64,000 nt of DNA, taken from NCBI GenBank assembly GCA_963704155.1, contig CAVPHF010000002.1, positions 1-64,000 of the forward strand, in the 5' to 3' direction. The first letter of the stretch is position 1; the number at the start of each line of letters is the position of its first letter. Below are positions 53,205 to 61,293 of this stretch, piece after piece. The translations under genes were made by a program, and so were the position numbers. The notes under the pieces are model-generated. The model did no database searches, had not been told where the DNA came from, and saw only the letters and a program-made list of their open reading frames with translations. The stretch comes from Thiohalocapsa sp963704155 (GTDB lineage: Bacteria > Pseudomonadota > Gammaproteobacteria > Chromatiales > Chromatiaceae).

Positions 53205-53426
53205 GCGCCCGGCACCGGCCTCGACGCCAGCGGCGGCACACTCCTGCTCTCCGGCTGCTATGGCCTGGCGATGGTCCCGGCGATGCTCATAGCCGGGCTC
53301 GCTGTCTTCGTGATCGGGCGTTGGGCCATGCTCCAGCGCATCTCGGGCTTCACCGGTGACACGGCCGGCGCCTTGGTCGAGCTGGCAGAGACACTGGTGC
53401 TTGTGGTTTGCGTCATCCTGATATGA
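53205..53426 (+). pseudogene. Fragment of adenosylcobinamide-GDP ribazoletransferase (CobS) gene, C-terminal part
   Basis: The plus-strand frame ending at 53426 reads LLLSGCYGLAMVPAMLIAGLAVFVIGRWAMLQR, then ISGFTGDTAGALVELAETLVLVV. This resembles the last helices of CobS, where a GGxTGDxLGAxxQLxE motif is conserved. The upstream part of the gene is absent. The frame runs into sequence antisense to the UPF0182 remnant. It appears to be a relic of a cobalamin biosynthesis gene. No other cob gene is present. Confidence 0.65.
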
Positions 53427-53560
53427 CGGATGCGCCGGGGCTTCGCTGGCGGCCGACAAGGCCTTTCTCGTCTGTGCGCCGCGCAGCGGTCGTGAGCCCA
53501 CCAGGGCTCAGCCGCGCCGCCGGATACTCGCCGACAGCGCCGCTGAGCGCCCCATGGGTG

Positions 53561-54034
53561 TCAATCCCGCCATTGCGTGAAGACGTAGTCGCGATCCTCG
53601 ACCTGGGTATGGCAACCAAAGCAGCCGGCGCCGCCGTCGTCGACGATACGGTCGCTCCGGCTATCGCCGCGCCAGGCCTCGAAGCCCCAGCCGCCGGTAT
53701 CGGTGTAGCGCTCGCCGTCCTTGACCATCACACCCAGCAGCACGCGATCGCCCTCGGAGGATGCGGCGTCCGCGGTGCGGTATTCCAGCAGGTCGAACAC
53801 CAGCACAGCACCGTCGGCGAAATCGCCGGTTTCGAGGCCGCGACGGGCGTCGGCATTGGCATAGACATGGTGTATGCCTTCGAACGGTGTCTGCAGCGGA
53901 TGGCCCGGATGGATCACCATTGACTTGACATGGGTCCAGTCGCGGTAGGGGTCGGGGTAGTCGGGTGCGCCGTCGGCGACCGCAATGGTTGCCGATGCGA
54001 GACTCGCGAGAATGAGCAACAGTCCGATCTTCAT
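53561..54034 (-). CDS. Periplasmic cytochrome P460 family protein
   Basis: A 157-residue protein starting MKIGLLLILASLASATIAVA, a signal peptide. The family pattern follows: YRDWTHVKSMVIHPGHPLQTPFEGIHHVYAN, VLVFDLLEY, and a c-type haem site CFGCH (Cys138, Cys141, His142) near the C-terminus. AGGAG lies 8 bases before the ATG at 54034, which decides the start. P460 proteins oxidise hydroxylamine or bind NO, or act as related c'-beta cytochromes. The divergent MarR-type gene, 145 bases away, probably regulates it. Confidence 0.9.
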   Translation of the reverse strand: MKIGLLLILASLASATIAVADGAPDYPDPYRDWTHVKSMVIHPGHPLQTPFEGIHHVYANADARRGLETGDFADGAVLVFDLLEYRTADAASSEGDRVLLGVMVKDGERYTDTGGWGFEAWRGDSRSDRIVDDGGAGCFGCHTQVEDRDYVFTQWRD

Positions 54035-54084
54035 GGTCGAGTTCTCCTGATGACAGTTCGTTGTGACGGATAGACAGCATAAAC

Positions 54085-54099
54085 GTATCGAGTCGATAC
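54085..54099. promoter_or_regulatory. Palindromic operator candidate between P460 and MarR genes
   Basis: GTATCGA-g-TCGATAC is a perfect 7-bp inverted repeat around one base. It lies between the divergent starts at 54034 and 54180. A related half-matching site, GTATCGACACGAAAC, follows at 54141-54155. Such short palindromes are typical MarR binding sites, so both genes could be controlled from here. Confidence 0.6.
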
Positions 54100-54179
54100 T
54101 TATTTTCAGGCTAGGCCAAAGCGGCGCTGATGTCAACAAGGTATCGACACGAAACTATAAGGCGCCTAGACTTCCGATC

Positions 54180-54734
54180 ATGGATATCGATGACTATCTC
54201 GAACGGCTTTGCGTGCTGCTGCGCAGCACTGACCGTGAGGCAGGCACGCGTTCCGGCCTCCAGCCCGTGCATTGGCAAACGCTCCGCTACCTGGCCGCCT
54301 GCAACCGCTATTCAGATACGCCGGCCGGGATCGTCGAGTTCCTCGGGCAGACCAAGGGAAGCGTCTCTCAGAGCATTAAGATCTTGGAAGAAAAGGGGCT
54401 GTTGGAGAAGCGCCCGGACGCGTCGGATCGCCGGGTCGTCCACCTGAGGCTGACCGATGAGGCGACCCGCCTCTTGCTGGCAGTCGGACCGGACCAGCGT
54501 TTGCGCTCGGTGACTGAACAGCTGCCGATGCCGACGAGAGCGGCCCTAAACGAGGGTCTGAAGCAGTTATTGCAGGCGCTGCAACACGCGAACGGCCGCA
54601 GGAGCTTCGGCCTCTGCGCGAGCTGTCGGTTCAATGAGCGCTCCGACGCCGGCTACCGTTGCGGCCTGACGGGTGATCTGTTGTCGGCGCATGACGTTAC
54701 GCGCATCTGCCGCGAGCATGTGGATGAGGATTGA
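54180..54734 (+). CDS. MarR family regulator with C-terminal cysteine cluster
   Basis: A 184-residue protein from the ATG at 54180. The winged-helix core is visible in VHWQTLRYLAACNRY, IVEFLGQTKGSVSQSIKILEEKGLLEK and the wing DRRVVHLRLTDEA. After about residue 135 it carries an extension with four cysteines (LCASC, RCGL, ICREH). This could bind a metal, an Fe-S cluster or a reactive signal such as NO. The start is chosen because upstream in-frame sequence covers the operator region. It is divergent from the cytochrome P460 gene with a palindrome between them, so it is probably an autoregulated redox- or NO-responsive repressor. Confidence 0.85.
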   Translation: MDIDDYLERLCVLLRSTDREAGTRSGLQPVHWQTLRYLAACNRYSDTPAGIVEFLGQTKGSVSQSIKILEEKGLLEKRPDASDRRVVHLRLTDEATRLLLAVGPDQRLRSVTEQLPMPTRAALNEGLKQLLQALQHANGRRSFGLCASCRFNERSDAGYRCGLTGDLLSAHDVTRICREHVDED

Positions 54735-54765
54735 AGCCGTTATGGAACCCGAAAACGGACATGGG

Positions 54766-56583
54766 CTAAGTGCCCGAGAACAGGAGCCCCGCCGCAAGAA
54801 CGACCGTCAGCAGCAGCAGCGAAACGCCTGCCAGGGTCCACTGCCGCAGCGCCAGGTCCAACCGCTCGATTAGCCGTCCGGCGACCGACGCCGCGCGCGA
54901 GGGCAATCCCAGGGCTCCGGTCCTGGGACCATCGCGCCAAGGGCCGAAGAGCACCACCAGGGCGACGACCAGCGCCACCGGCCAGAGCCCTGAGGCCAGC
55001 CTAGCCCCGCTGAAGGCGCCGACCCAGGCGGAGCCGATCGGCTCAGACGCGAGGGTGCGTCCGATGGCGATGAGATCGAAGACCGCCGCCGGGAGCAGGC
55101 CGAGCAGCAGTGCCGCAAGCGCGAGGACCAGGACCACGAGCTGCTGGGACATCCGCGGGGTCGTCGCCAGGGACAGCGCACGGCCGGATCCGGACAGCGC
55201 GTTGCCGAGGACCCAAGTCAGATAGGCGGCGGTCAGGAGTCCGCCTGCGTCGAGCACCACAGGCCACCACCAGGCTACGGAGGTTTCGGCTGCGCCCTGC
55301 AGCAGCGTTTTAACCAGATAGCCGCCGCTCGGCTGCAGCCCGACCAGGGACAGCCCGGCGAGCGCGAAGCCCAGCACAGTGATCGGCAAGGCGCGTCCGA
55401 CGCCCCCGAGCCCGCGCACGCGGTCATGCCCGAGGGCCGCCGCGATCAGCCCCGCGGCCAGAAACATGGCCGCCTTGGCGAGTGCGTGAGAGGTGACCTG
55501 GAGCGCGCCACCGGTGAGCGCCCAAGTCGGACCCTTGGGCGACGCGGCCAATGGGAATATCAGGAAGAGATAGCCGATCTGGGCGATGGTGGAGTAGGCG
55601 ACCAGTAACTTGAGCCGGACCTGGGCGAGCGCCAACAGATTGCCCAGCAGGATGGCCGAGGCCCCCAGGATGCCGAGGACCTGCGCCGCCGGCAGCTCCA
55701 GCAGCCATGGTGCCAGGTCGAACCAGATTCGCAGGATGACGAAGAAGGATCCCTTGACCACGAGCGCCGAGAGGATCGCGCTCGCCGCGGGCGGTGCACC
55801 GGAATGGGCCGGCGGCAGCCACAGATGCAGCGGCAGCAGCGCCGTCTTGGCGAGGAGCCCAACCGTCATCAGTGAGATTGCGGCAAGCACGCCGGCGGGC
55901 ACCGGGTCCGCGTCCGCCAGTTGCTGCGTCAATAAGCCGATATCCAGCGTGCCATAGGTGCCATAGAAGAGCACGGCGCCAAGCAGATACAGAACCGAGC
56001 CGAGGAGCGCGAACAGCAGATAGCGCAGCGCCGCCGCGATGGTCTCGGCGCGCCCGCCCAGACTGACCAGCGGCACCGCCGAGAAGGTCAGCAGTTCCAA
56101 GGCGACGAAGAGCGTAAACAGATCCTGGGCAAGGACGACGATGTTGAGTCCACCCCAGACGCCGAACAACAGCAGCCAGAAGGCCAGCGATGTACGTGTC
56201 TCTGAGCGGCCCCTTGGGACTCGAAAACTGTCCTGGGCGTAGACGCCAACCGCTCCGATGACGACCGAGCTGGTCAGCAGCAGCATGACCGAAAGCCCAT
56301 CCGCCTTGAGCGCCACACCCAAGGGGGGCAACCAGCCGCCGAGATTGTAGTGCAGAGGAGCGGCCGTTTCCCTAATGGCCGCGGTGACTGCGGCCGCCGA
56401 GGCTAGCCCCAAGGATGACAGCGCGAGCAGGATGCGGCCCGCATAACGCCCGCCTAGGGCCAGCACCAAGAGCAGCCCTACGACCGGCAGCATCAACGGC
56501 AGCAACAACAGTGTGCCGCCGAGGTCCACCAGACTCATCAGCAGTCCGGACAACGCAGACTGCAAGGGCGGCTGCATGGGCAC
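54766..56583 (-). CDS. mnhD: Mrp antiporter subunit D-like (cluster 2)
   Basis: A 605-residue NuoL/M/N-type subunit. Landmarks include DLFTLFVALELLTFSAVPLVSLGG (helix-5 Glu), LLAKTALLPLHLWLPPAHSGAPPAASAILSALVVKG and LLVAYSTIAQIGYLFLIFP. It is longer than usual, with a final transmembrane helix after a cytoplasmic loop (residues about 545-605). The start is GTG at 56583, overlapping the mnhC-like stop; an ATG at 56577 is an alternative. It closes the second, minus-strand Mrp-like operon, which has only one D-type subunit. Confidence 0.9.
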   Translation of the reverse strand: MPMQPPLQSALSGLLMSLVDLGGTLLLLPLMLPVVGLLLVLALGGRYAGRILLALSSLGLASAAAVTAAIRETAAPLHYNLGGWLPPLGVALKADGLSVMLLLTSSVVIGAVGVYAQDSFRVPRGRSETRTSLAFWLLLFGVWGGLNIVVLAQDLFTLFVALELLTFSAVPLVSLGGRAETIAAALRYLLFALLGSVLYLLGAVLFYGTYGTLDIGLLTQQLADADPVPAGVLAAISLMTVGLLAKTALLPLHLWLPPAHSGAPPAASAILSALVVKGSFFVILRIWFDLAPWLLELPAAQVLGILGASAILLGNLLALAQVRLKLLVAYSTIAQIGYLFLIFPLAASPKGPTWALTGGALQVTSHALAKAAMFLAAGLIAAALGHDRVRGLGGVGRALPITVLGFALAGLSLVGLQPSGGYLVKTLLQGAAETSVAWWWPVVLDAGGLLTAAYLTWVLGNALSGSGRALSLATTPRMSQQLVVLVLALAALLLGLLPAAVFDLIAIGRTLASEPIGSAWVGAFSGARLASGLWPVALVVALVVLFGPWRDGPRTGALGLPSRAASVAGRLIERLDLALRQWTLAGVSLLLLTVVLAAGLLFSGT

Positions 56584-56945
56584 TAGGGGGCCTTCCTCGG
56601 CGCGGGCGGCGATGCGCCGAACGCATCAGCGTCCAGCGTTGCGCGGTCCGCGGTCTCGGCCAGTCGTAACGCGAGCGCGACGGCAATGGCCGTCGCCGCG
56701 AAAGCAACCACTAGGCCGGTGATGACCAGGGCCTGTGGCACGGGGTCGCTGTCGCTGCCGGCACCGGCCGCCGTCAGCAAACCGCCGCCGCGCCTGGCGA
56801 TGACGCCGAACAGCAGGAAGACACCGCTGCCGATCAGGTTGAACGCAAGCACCTTGCGCAGCGTCCCGGGCTGACATATCAGACCGTAAAGCCCGAGGCC
56901 AATCAATCCGGCGGCGCACAAACCGAACAGCGTTGGGTCGCTCAA
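56583..56945 (-). CDS. mnhC: Mrp antiporter subunit C-like (cluster 2)
   Basis: A 120-residue NuoK/MnhC-like protein with three helices (LCAAGLIGLGLYGLICQPGTLRKVLAFNLIGSGVFLLFGVIARR and PVPQALVITGLVVAFAATAIAVALAL). The apparent start is TTG at 56945, which overlaps the upstream stop (TTGA). This tight coupling supports the unusual start. The downstream mnhD-like gene begins within its stop codon. Confidence 0.88.
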   Translation of the reverse strand: MSDPTLFGLCAAGLIGLGLYGLICQPGTLRKVLAFNLIGSGVFLLFGVIARRGGGLLTAAGAGSDSDPVPQALVITGLVVAFAATAIAVALALRLAETADRATLDADAFGASPPAPRKAP

Positions 56946-57919
56946 GACCCGGCCTCCGAGGGAGGCTCAGCGGTTGGAGGCCCGGCGAGCAAGAAGATCA
57001 GGGCGACCGCAATCGACAGTGTCAAGACCGTCTCGATGACAATGATCAGCGGCTTGGCATAGTCTTCCGGATAGGCGAGAAAGGCGTCCGCGAGCCAAAT
57101 GCCGGAGACGCCGATAGCGATGAAGACCAAGGGCCCGAATACAACCGCTAGACGCAACCGCAGGCCGGTCACGCGCGGCGGATAGCGCAGGCCGGCAAGC
57201 AATACGAGTGCCCACATTGCGGCGAGCACAGCGGCCGCTTGGAACTTGCCGCCCGGATGATCGGCGCCGATCCAAAGCAGGTGGACGGCGAAGACAATAC
57301 CGATAGGCGGCAGCAGTTGTGCCAGCAAGGTCAAGGTGCTGCTCGGACGGGCCGGGATCAGAAATCCGGGGCGACCACCCCATGCCTGATCGGCCGCAAG
57401 CGACCAAACCGCGATCATTGCCGGCACGAGAACCACCGCCTCCAGCAGCGTATCGATGGCGCGATAGGCGAGCAGCACGGCGGTCACCGGATTGCCGACG
57501 CCGGTCTCGGGGAGCGCAGCGGCGACCGGCTGCGCTAGGCTGGGCGCGGGCTCCGGCAACAGGAGTACGATGGCCGCGAGTCCGGCGGCAACCGCCGCGG
57601 AGAGGACTCCGGCCAGAAGCCGAAGGGCAAGCCCAGGCTGGGGCCCGCCGGCGACCCCGCCGCGGTCGGGGCCGAGATCGAAACGCGACAGCCGCGCGGC
57701 CGCCCCAAGCAATAACAGGCCGGTCAGTCCGCCGCCCAGCGCCGCCTCTGTCAAGGCGACGTCGGCCGCACCAAGGCGCATCCAGACGAGCGCGAGCATC
57801 AGCCCGTAGACGACGAAGCCGATCACTGCCCGGTAGCTGGTCTTGGATGCGATGATCCAGCTCGCCAGCGACAGGATCAGCAACACCAGCGCCAGATCCG
57901 TGGCCGACGAGATGCTCAT
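56942..57919 (-). CDS. mnhB: Mrp antiporter DUF4040 plus MnhB fusion subunit (cluster 2)
   Basis: A 325-residue protein from the ATG at 57919. The N-terminal half is the DUF4040/MbhD module (IIASKTSYRAVIGFVVYGLMLALVWMRLGAADVALTEAALGGGLTG). An MbhE-like stretch follows (LLAYRAIDTLLEAVVLVPA). The C-terminal half is MnhB (IGIVFAVHLLWIGADHPGGKFQAAAVLAAMWAL and AKPLIIVIETVLTLSIAVALIFLL). In cluster 1 the same modules are two separate genes (19139-19726 and 19719-20135). It overlaps the mnhG-like stop by four bases. Confidence 0.88.
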   Translation of the reverse strand: MSISSATDLALVLLILSLASWIIASKTSYRAVIGFVVYGLMLALVWMRLGAADVALTEAALGGGLTGLLLLGAAARLSRFDLGPDRGGVAGGPQPGLALRLLAGVLSAAVAAGLAAIVLLLPEPAPSLAQPVAAALPETGVGNPVTAVLLAYRAIDTLLEAVVLVPAMIAVWSLAADQAWGGRPGFLIPARPSSTLTLLAQLLPPIGIVFAVHLLWIGADHPGGKFQAAAVLAAMWALVLLAGLRYPPRVTGLRLRLAVVFGPLVFIAIGVSGIWLADAFLAYPEDYAKPLIIVIETVLTLSIAVALIFLLAGPPTAEPPSEAGS

Positions 57920-58245
57920 GAACCTGGTCCGTCGCGGCGCTCGCGCATGACAGCATCGTGCCAATCAGCCGGCCGGACGGCGCGCGCCAACAGCTGACTG
58001 ACCGTGCCGCTCGCCAGCAGGGCGAGCAGCCAGACCGCGATCAGCCCGATCCAACCAAGCGGCGAGGCAACCTGCGGCATCAGACCCAGTACGACCAGAC
58101 CCAGCCCCAGATTGTCGGCGGCGGACAGCGCATGCAGCCGGGCCAGGGTGTCCGGAAAGCGCAGCAGCCCAATTGTTCCAGCCAAAAAGAAAAGCGCGCC
58201 GAGACTGACCGCGACAACCGTGAGGCCATTCAGTATGAGGTCCAT
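57916..58245 (-). CDS. mnhG: Mrp antiporter subunit G-like (cluster 2)
   Basis: A 109-residue MnhG-like protein with three helices and the GTIGLLRFPDTLARLHALSAADNLGLG motif. The ATG at 58245 lies just after the putative mnhF stop at 58248-58250. Its own stop overlaps the next start (ATGA). The open frame of mnhF, if not shifted, would run right through this gene in another frame. The family match shows that this is the real coding frame. Confidence 0.9.
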   Translation of the reverse strand: MDLILNGLTVVAVSLGALFFLAGTIGLLRFPDTLARLHALSAADNLGLGLVVLGLMPQVASPLGWIGLIAVWLLALLASGTVSQLLARAVRPADWHDAVMRERRDGPGS

Positions 58246-58247
58246 CC

Positions 58248-58573
58248 TCAGCCGCCGCTGCGCGGTTCTGTCGAGCCGCGCTTACGACACCCGCGCCATT
58301 ACCCGCTCCAGTGTCCGAAGTCCGCAGCGCGGCGCCCGTGACGAAACTCACCGAGGCGAAGGCCGTCAGCAGCACCAGCAGGAATGCGAGGTCGCCGATT
58401 CCGGCCGTTCGCGTCGCGACGCCAAGCAGCAGCAGCGACGCCACGCCTCCGGTACTGAGCAGCTGTGCGGCCAGTAAGCGATCTGCGTCGCCCGGACCGC
58501 GAAGGACGCGGATTAGGCCGACGGCAACGGTGCCGAGTACGAAGGCCGCTGCCGCAAGCAGGAAGTCAGCCAT
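58248..58573 (-). CDS. mnhF: Mrp antiporter subunit F-like (cluster 2), apparent frame break near its 3' end
   Basis: The protein begins MADFLLAAAAFVLGTVAVGLIRVLRGPGDADRLLAAQLLSTGGVASLLLLG and continues LAFLLVLLTAFASVSFVTGAALR. This is MnhF with three helices, which ends naturally after about 90-108 residues. The uninterrupted frame runs on to 57965, overlapping the whole mnhG-like gene with non-protein-like sequence. A one-base shift near 58290 would give an ending RKRGSTEPRSGG and a TGA at 58248-58250, three bases before the mnhG start. I give that end. It overlaps the mnhE-like gene by eight bases. Confidence 0.75.
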
Positions 58574-59099
58574 TCTTCCGTCCCTTGCCGCGGAGTCGAA
58601 GCAGCAGCGCCTCGTCCCTGGCGAGCCCAGCAGCGATTGGCTGGCTCCGATCCAGGCAATGATAGACCATGCTCCCGTCGGCGTCGGTCCCGACCGAGAG
58701 CGTCCCGGGAACCAAGCTGGTCAGCGCGCCGAACACGGCCCGCGTTGTCCCCGGGCTGCTCTGGGCCTTATACGCGACGAACCCAGGTCGCAGCGGCAGG
58801 CGAGGGTCGAAGGCGCGGCGCGACACGTCGATACCGGCGACGACTGATTGCCAGAGGAAGCGCGCTACGAGCCGGAGCAGGACGCCCCATCGCAACCGGC
58901 CTCCAGGCCGGGTTGGCAGCAACCGCAAGCTCGCCCAGGCGGCCATGCCGGCGGCAAATAGTCCGACGGCGAGATCGCTGGCGAGCGCTGCCGCGGAACT
59001 GGGCGCGGTCTGCGCCGCAAGCAAGATCCATAATGCGAATAGGGCGGCCCAGCGAAGCAGCGTGGAGCGGACCCTGACACTGCCGGCCGGCTCGGTCAT
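58566..59099 (-). CDS. mnhE: Mrp antiporter subunit E-like (cluster 2)
   Basis: A 177-residue protein with two N-terminal helices, then ARFLWQSVVAGIDVSRRAFDPRLPLRPGFV and SLVPGTLSVGTDADGSMVYHCLD. This matches the MnhE cytoplasmic domain, where a TLTPGT-like block is conserved. It opens the second Mrp-like operon (E, F, G, DUF4040-B, C, D). An AI-2E-type exporter gene lies 42 bases upstream on the same strand and may share the transcript. Confidence 0.87.
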   Translation of the reverse strand: MTEPAGSVRVRSTLLRWAALFALWILLAAQTAPSSAAALASDLAVGLFAAGMAAWASLRLLPTRPGGRLRWGVLLRLVARFLWQSVVAGIDVSRRAFDPRLPLRPGFVAYKAQSSPGTTRAVFGALTSLVPGTLSVGTDADGSMVYHCLDRSQPIAAGLARDEALLLRLRGKGRKNG

Positions 59100-59141
59100 C
59101 GCGTCGCATTCCCGGCGGATGGATCCGGTGAGCGCAGGCTG

Positions 59142-60224
59142 TCAGCCATTCGCGCCCTCTCGTGCGTCGGCGTCTGCAGAGGATTGCGGCGACCCTTTCA
59201 ACTCCGGGCCGAGCAAGATCGCGAGCGGACGCGTATGCGGGCTGGCGTCGAGCCCGATGATCAGCGCGGTGGTCAGCGGAACCGCCAGGAACATGCCAAC
59301 GGTGCCGAACAGCCAGCCCCAGAACAAGAGCGCGATGAACACCGCGAGCGTCGAGATGCCGAGTCCCTTGCCCATGATGCGCGGCTCGATCACGCTACCG
59401 ATGGTGGTATTGATCAGCAGATAACCGAAGGCGACCACGAGCGCGGTGGCGGGGCCGATCTGCACCAGAGCCAGCAGCACGGCCGGGATCATCATGACGA
59501 TGTTGCCGACCACCGGGACGAAGTTCAGGAAGAAGGCGAGTACGGCCCAGAGTACGGCGAAGTCGATTCCGAGCGACCACAGCAGCAGCCAGACGAACAA
59601 GGCGGTGGCCAGGCTGGTCAGACTCTTGATCTGCATATAGCGGTTGATGTTGGATAACAGCCGCGTCAGTCTGGCCTCGCCAGACTCGCTGAGGTGAAAA
59701 GCCGCCTTCAGCTTGGCCGGAATGGCGGGTGCCTCGAGTAGCATGAAGATCACCGCGAGCAGCACCAGCAGGCCGGTTGCGAACAAGCCGCTGGCGTTCG
59801 ACAGGAGAAAACGGACGCCGGCTGCCGCCTTATTCGGGTCCAGCAGGTCCGGCATCGCCTCGCGTGAGCCGTCGACGCCGACGCCTTCCAGCCAACTGCC
59901 GAACTGGTCGCTCAGCAACAGGAAGCGCTCCTGGTAGCTGGGTAGGCTGTCCCTGAATCCTTCCAATGCCCCGGTGGTCACGAGCGCCAGTAGACTGCCA
60001 ACATCCAACAGGACAAAGGTGATCACCGCCAGCGCGCCCCATTTTGGCACGCCGCGACGACGCATCCAGCGCAGTGCTGGGGTGGCGATGATGGCAATGA
60101 ACACGGCCAGCAGGATCGGCGACAGGATCGGTGCAGCTGCCTTCAGAAGGCCGATGACCAGCGCCAGCGCACCGGCCACGATGAGGCCGCGTGCCGGTGG
60201 GCTGAAGAGGATGTCGGGCTGCAT
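59142..60224 (-). CDS. AI-2E/PerM family membrane transporter
   Basis: A 360-residue protein with about eight helices and the family's conserved C-terminal region (FFLNFVPVVGNIVMMIPAVLLALVQ, then NTTIGSVIEPRIMGKGLGISTLAVFIALLFWGWLFGTVGMFLAVPLTTA). A soluble helical segment interrupts the first half (about 85-150). Members have been linked to autoinducer-2 export and, in halophiles, to Na+/H+ exchange. Its position directly upstream of an Mrp cluster would fit a role in ion homeostasis, but this is inference. Confidence 0.9.
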   Translation of the reverse strand: MQPDILFSPPARGLIVAGALALVIGLLKAAAPILSPILLAVFIAIIATPALRWMRRRGVPKWGALAVITFVLLDVGSLLALVTTGALEGFRDSLPSYQERFLLLSDQFGSWLEGVGVDGSREAMPDLLDPNKAAAGVRFLLSNASGLFATGLLVLLAVIFMLLEAPAIPAKLKAAFHLSESGEARLTRLLSNINRYMQIKSLTSLATALFVWLLLWSLGIDFAVLWAVLAFFLNFVPVVGNIVMMIPAVLLALVQIGPATALVVAFGYLLINTTIGSVIEPRIMGKGLGISTLAVFIALLFWGWLFGTVGMFLAVPLTTALIIGLDASPHTRPLAILLGPELKGSPQSSADADAREGANG

Positions 60225-60432
60225 ATGGCGGCCTCACTAAACTCGGACGGGCGACACTTGACTAGGCATTCCCGGTCCATGGTGACGCTACCGTTAGTTG
60301 GCGCCGATACTGGTGCCGACACCGGCCTTGGCCCAGGAGGAGGGAATGTAGCCCCCTTTGATTCCAGCGACAAGCCCGCATCCCTCGCTCGATAGGGCAC
60401 GACCAAGCCAAGACTCCGCGTCGCTGCGTGTC

Positions 60433-61197
60433 TCATCGCAGTCGTCGACGCCGCAGCGAACGCAGCACGATGAAGGCGGCGACGGCGGCGGCAACATGCT
60501 TCAGCGTGTGGCCGCTGACGATCTGGCCGAGCGCCAGCAGCTCGTGGTCGAGGCTCTCGGCAAGCTTGGCCAGCGCGTAGGCGGCGAACACCAGATAGAG
60601 GTCGCCGCCGCGCGTGTAGCGCGACGGAAAGCGGACCGCGATGGCGAGCAGCATCGCGACCGACAGCGTCTGCAGAACGGCATAGGGCACGACATTGCCG
60701 ACGCCCGCGCGCTCGGACGTGATCCAGTAGACCACGGTGCCGAGTCCGAGCAAGAGCAGGGGCGGCAGCAGCGCCAGGCCGGCGCGGAGACTGATGCGCT
60801 CGACGATCTGCGCGGCCATCAATGACATGAACGCGAGCATCATCGGCAGTCTGTCCCAGAAAAGACGCTCGTTGTCGGGCAGCAGGTGATAATAGGCCGA
60901 GCCGAGCGCGGTCAGCGCAACGCCGACGAAGAAGAGTCGGTACGGCCAGCGCTCGATCTGGTGCTCGAATACCGTGCGTCGGTCGGCCGCGGCCATGATC
61001 CCGGCGACGCCGACGATCAGGAAGCCGAGGTTGGACGCAACATCGAAGAAATTATCGACGCCGAGCAGCGTCCGGCGGTCCGCGAACTGGTGGTACTCCG
61101 CTGGCTGCGGCAGTGCCGGCAGCAGCAAGGCGGCCGCAATGCCGCACGCTGCCAAGCCGACAATCGGCCAGGCGCGCGTCAGCATGCTCGGGTGCAC
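60433..61197 (-). CDS. Alkaline ceramidase-like (CREST superfamily) membrane protein
   Basis: A 254-residue protein with about seven helices. Metal-site motifs of the alkaline ceramidase/PAQR (CREST) superfamily are visible: NFFDVASNLGFLIVGVAG, the SAYYHLLPDNERLFWDRLPMM block (Ser, His, Asp), and a C-terminal pair of histidines in SGHTLKHVAAA. These residues bind zinc in the eukaryotic amidases. It may hydrolyse an amide-linked lipid in the membrane; no sphingolipid genes are near. The start is GTG 61197 or ATG 61185, neither with a strong ribosome site. Confidence 0.8.
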   Translation of the reverse strand: MHPSMLTRAWPIVGLAACGIAAALLLPALPQPAEYHQFADRRTLLGVDNFFDVASNLGFLIVGVAGIMAAADRRTVFEHQIERWPYRLFFVGVALTALGSAYYHLLPDNERLFWDRLPMMLAFMSLMAAQIVERISLRAGLALLPPLLLLGLGTVVYWITSERAGVGNVVPYAVLQTLSVAMLLAIAVRFPSRYTRGGDLYLVFAAYALAKLAESLDHELLALGQIVSGHTLKHVAAAVAAFIVLRSLRRRRLR

Positions 61198-61293
61198 GGT
61201 GCCGATTCCGTTGGTCCGATCGCAGTCGTCTGGAGTACCATCCCAGCGGCCGATTCGGGGCCCTTCGTTTCACCACCTTTTTGGAGACTTATC

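Noticed and set aside
54063..54179. 39-residue N-terminal extension of the MarR regulator
   Set aside because: It covers the palindromic operator and promoter region and has no family resemblance. The ATG at 54180 gives the usual start.
57965..58573. 202-residue version of the mnhF-like protein
   Set aside because: Its second half overlaps the mnhG-like gene in a non-coding frame. The family length is about 90-100 residues.
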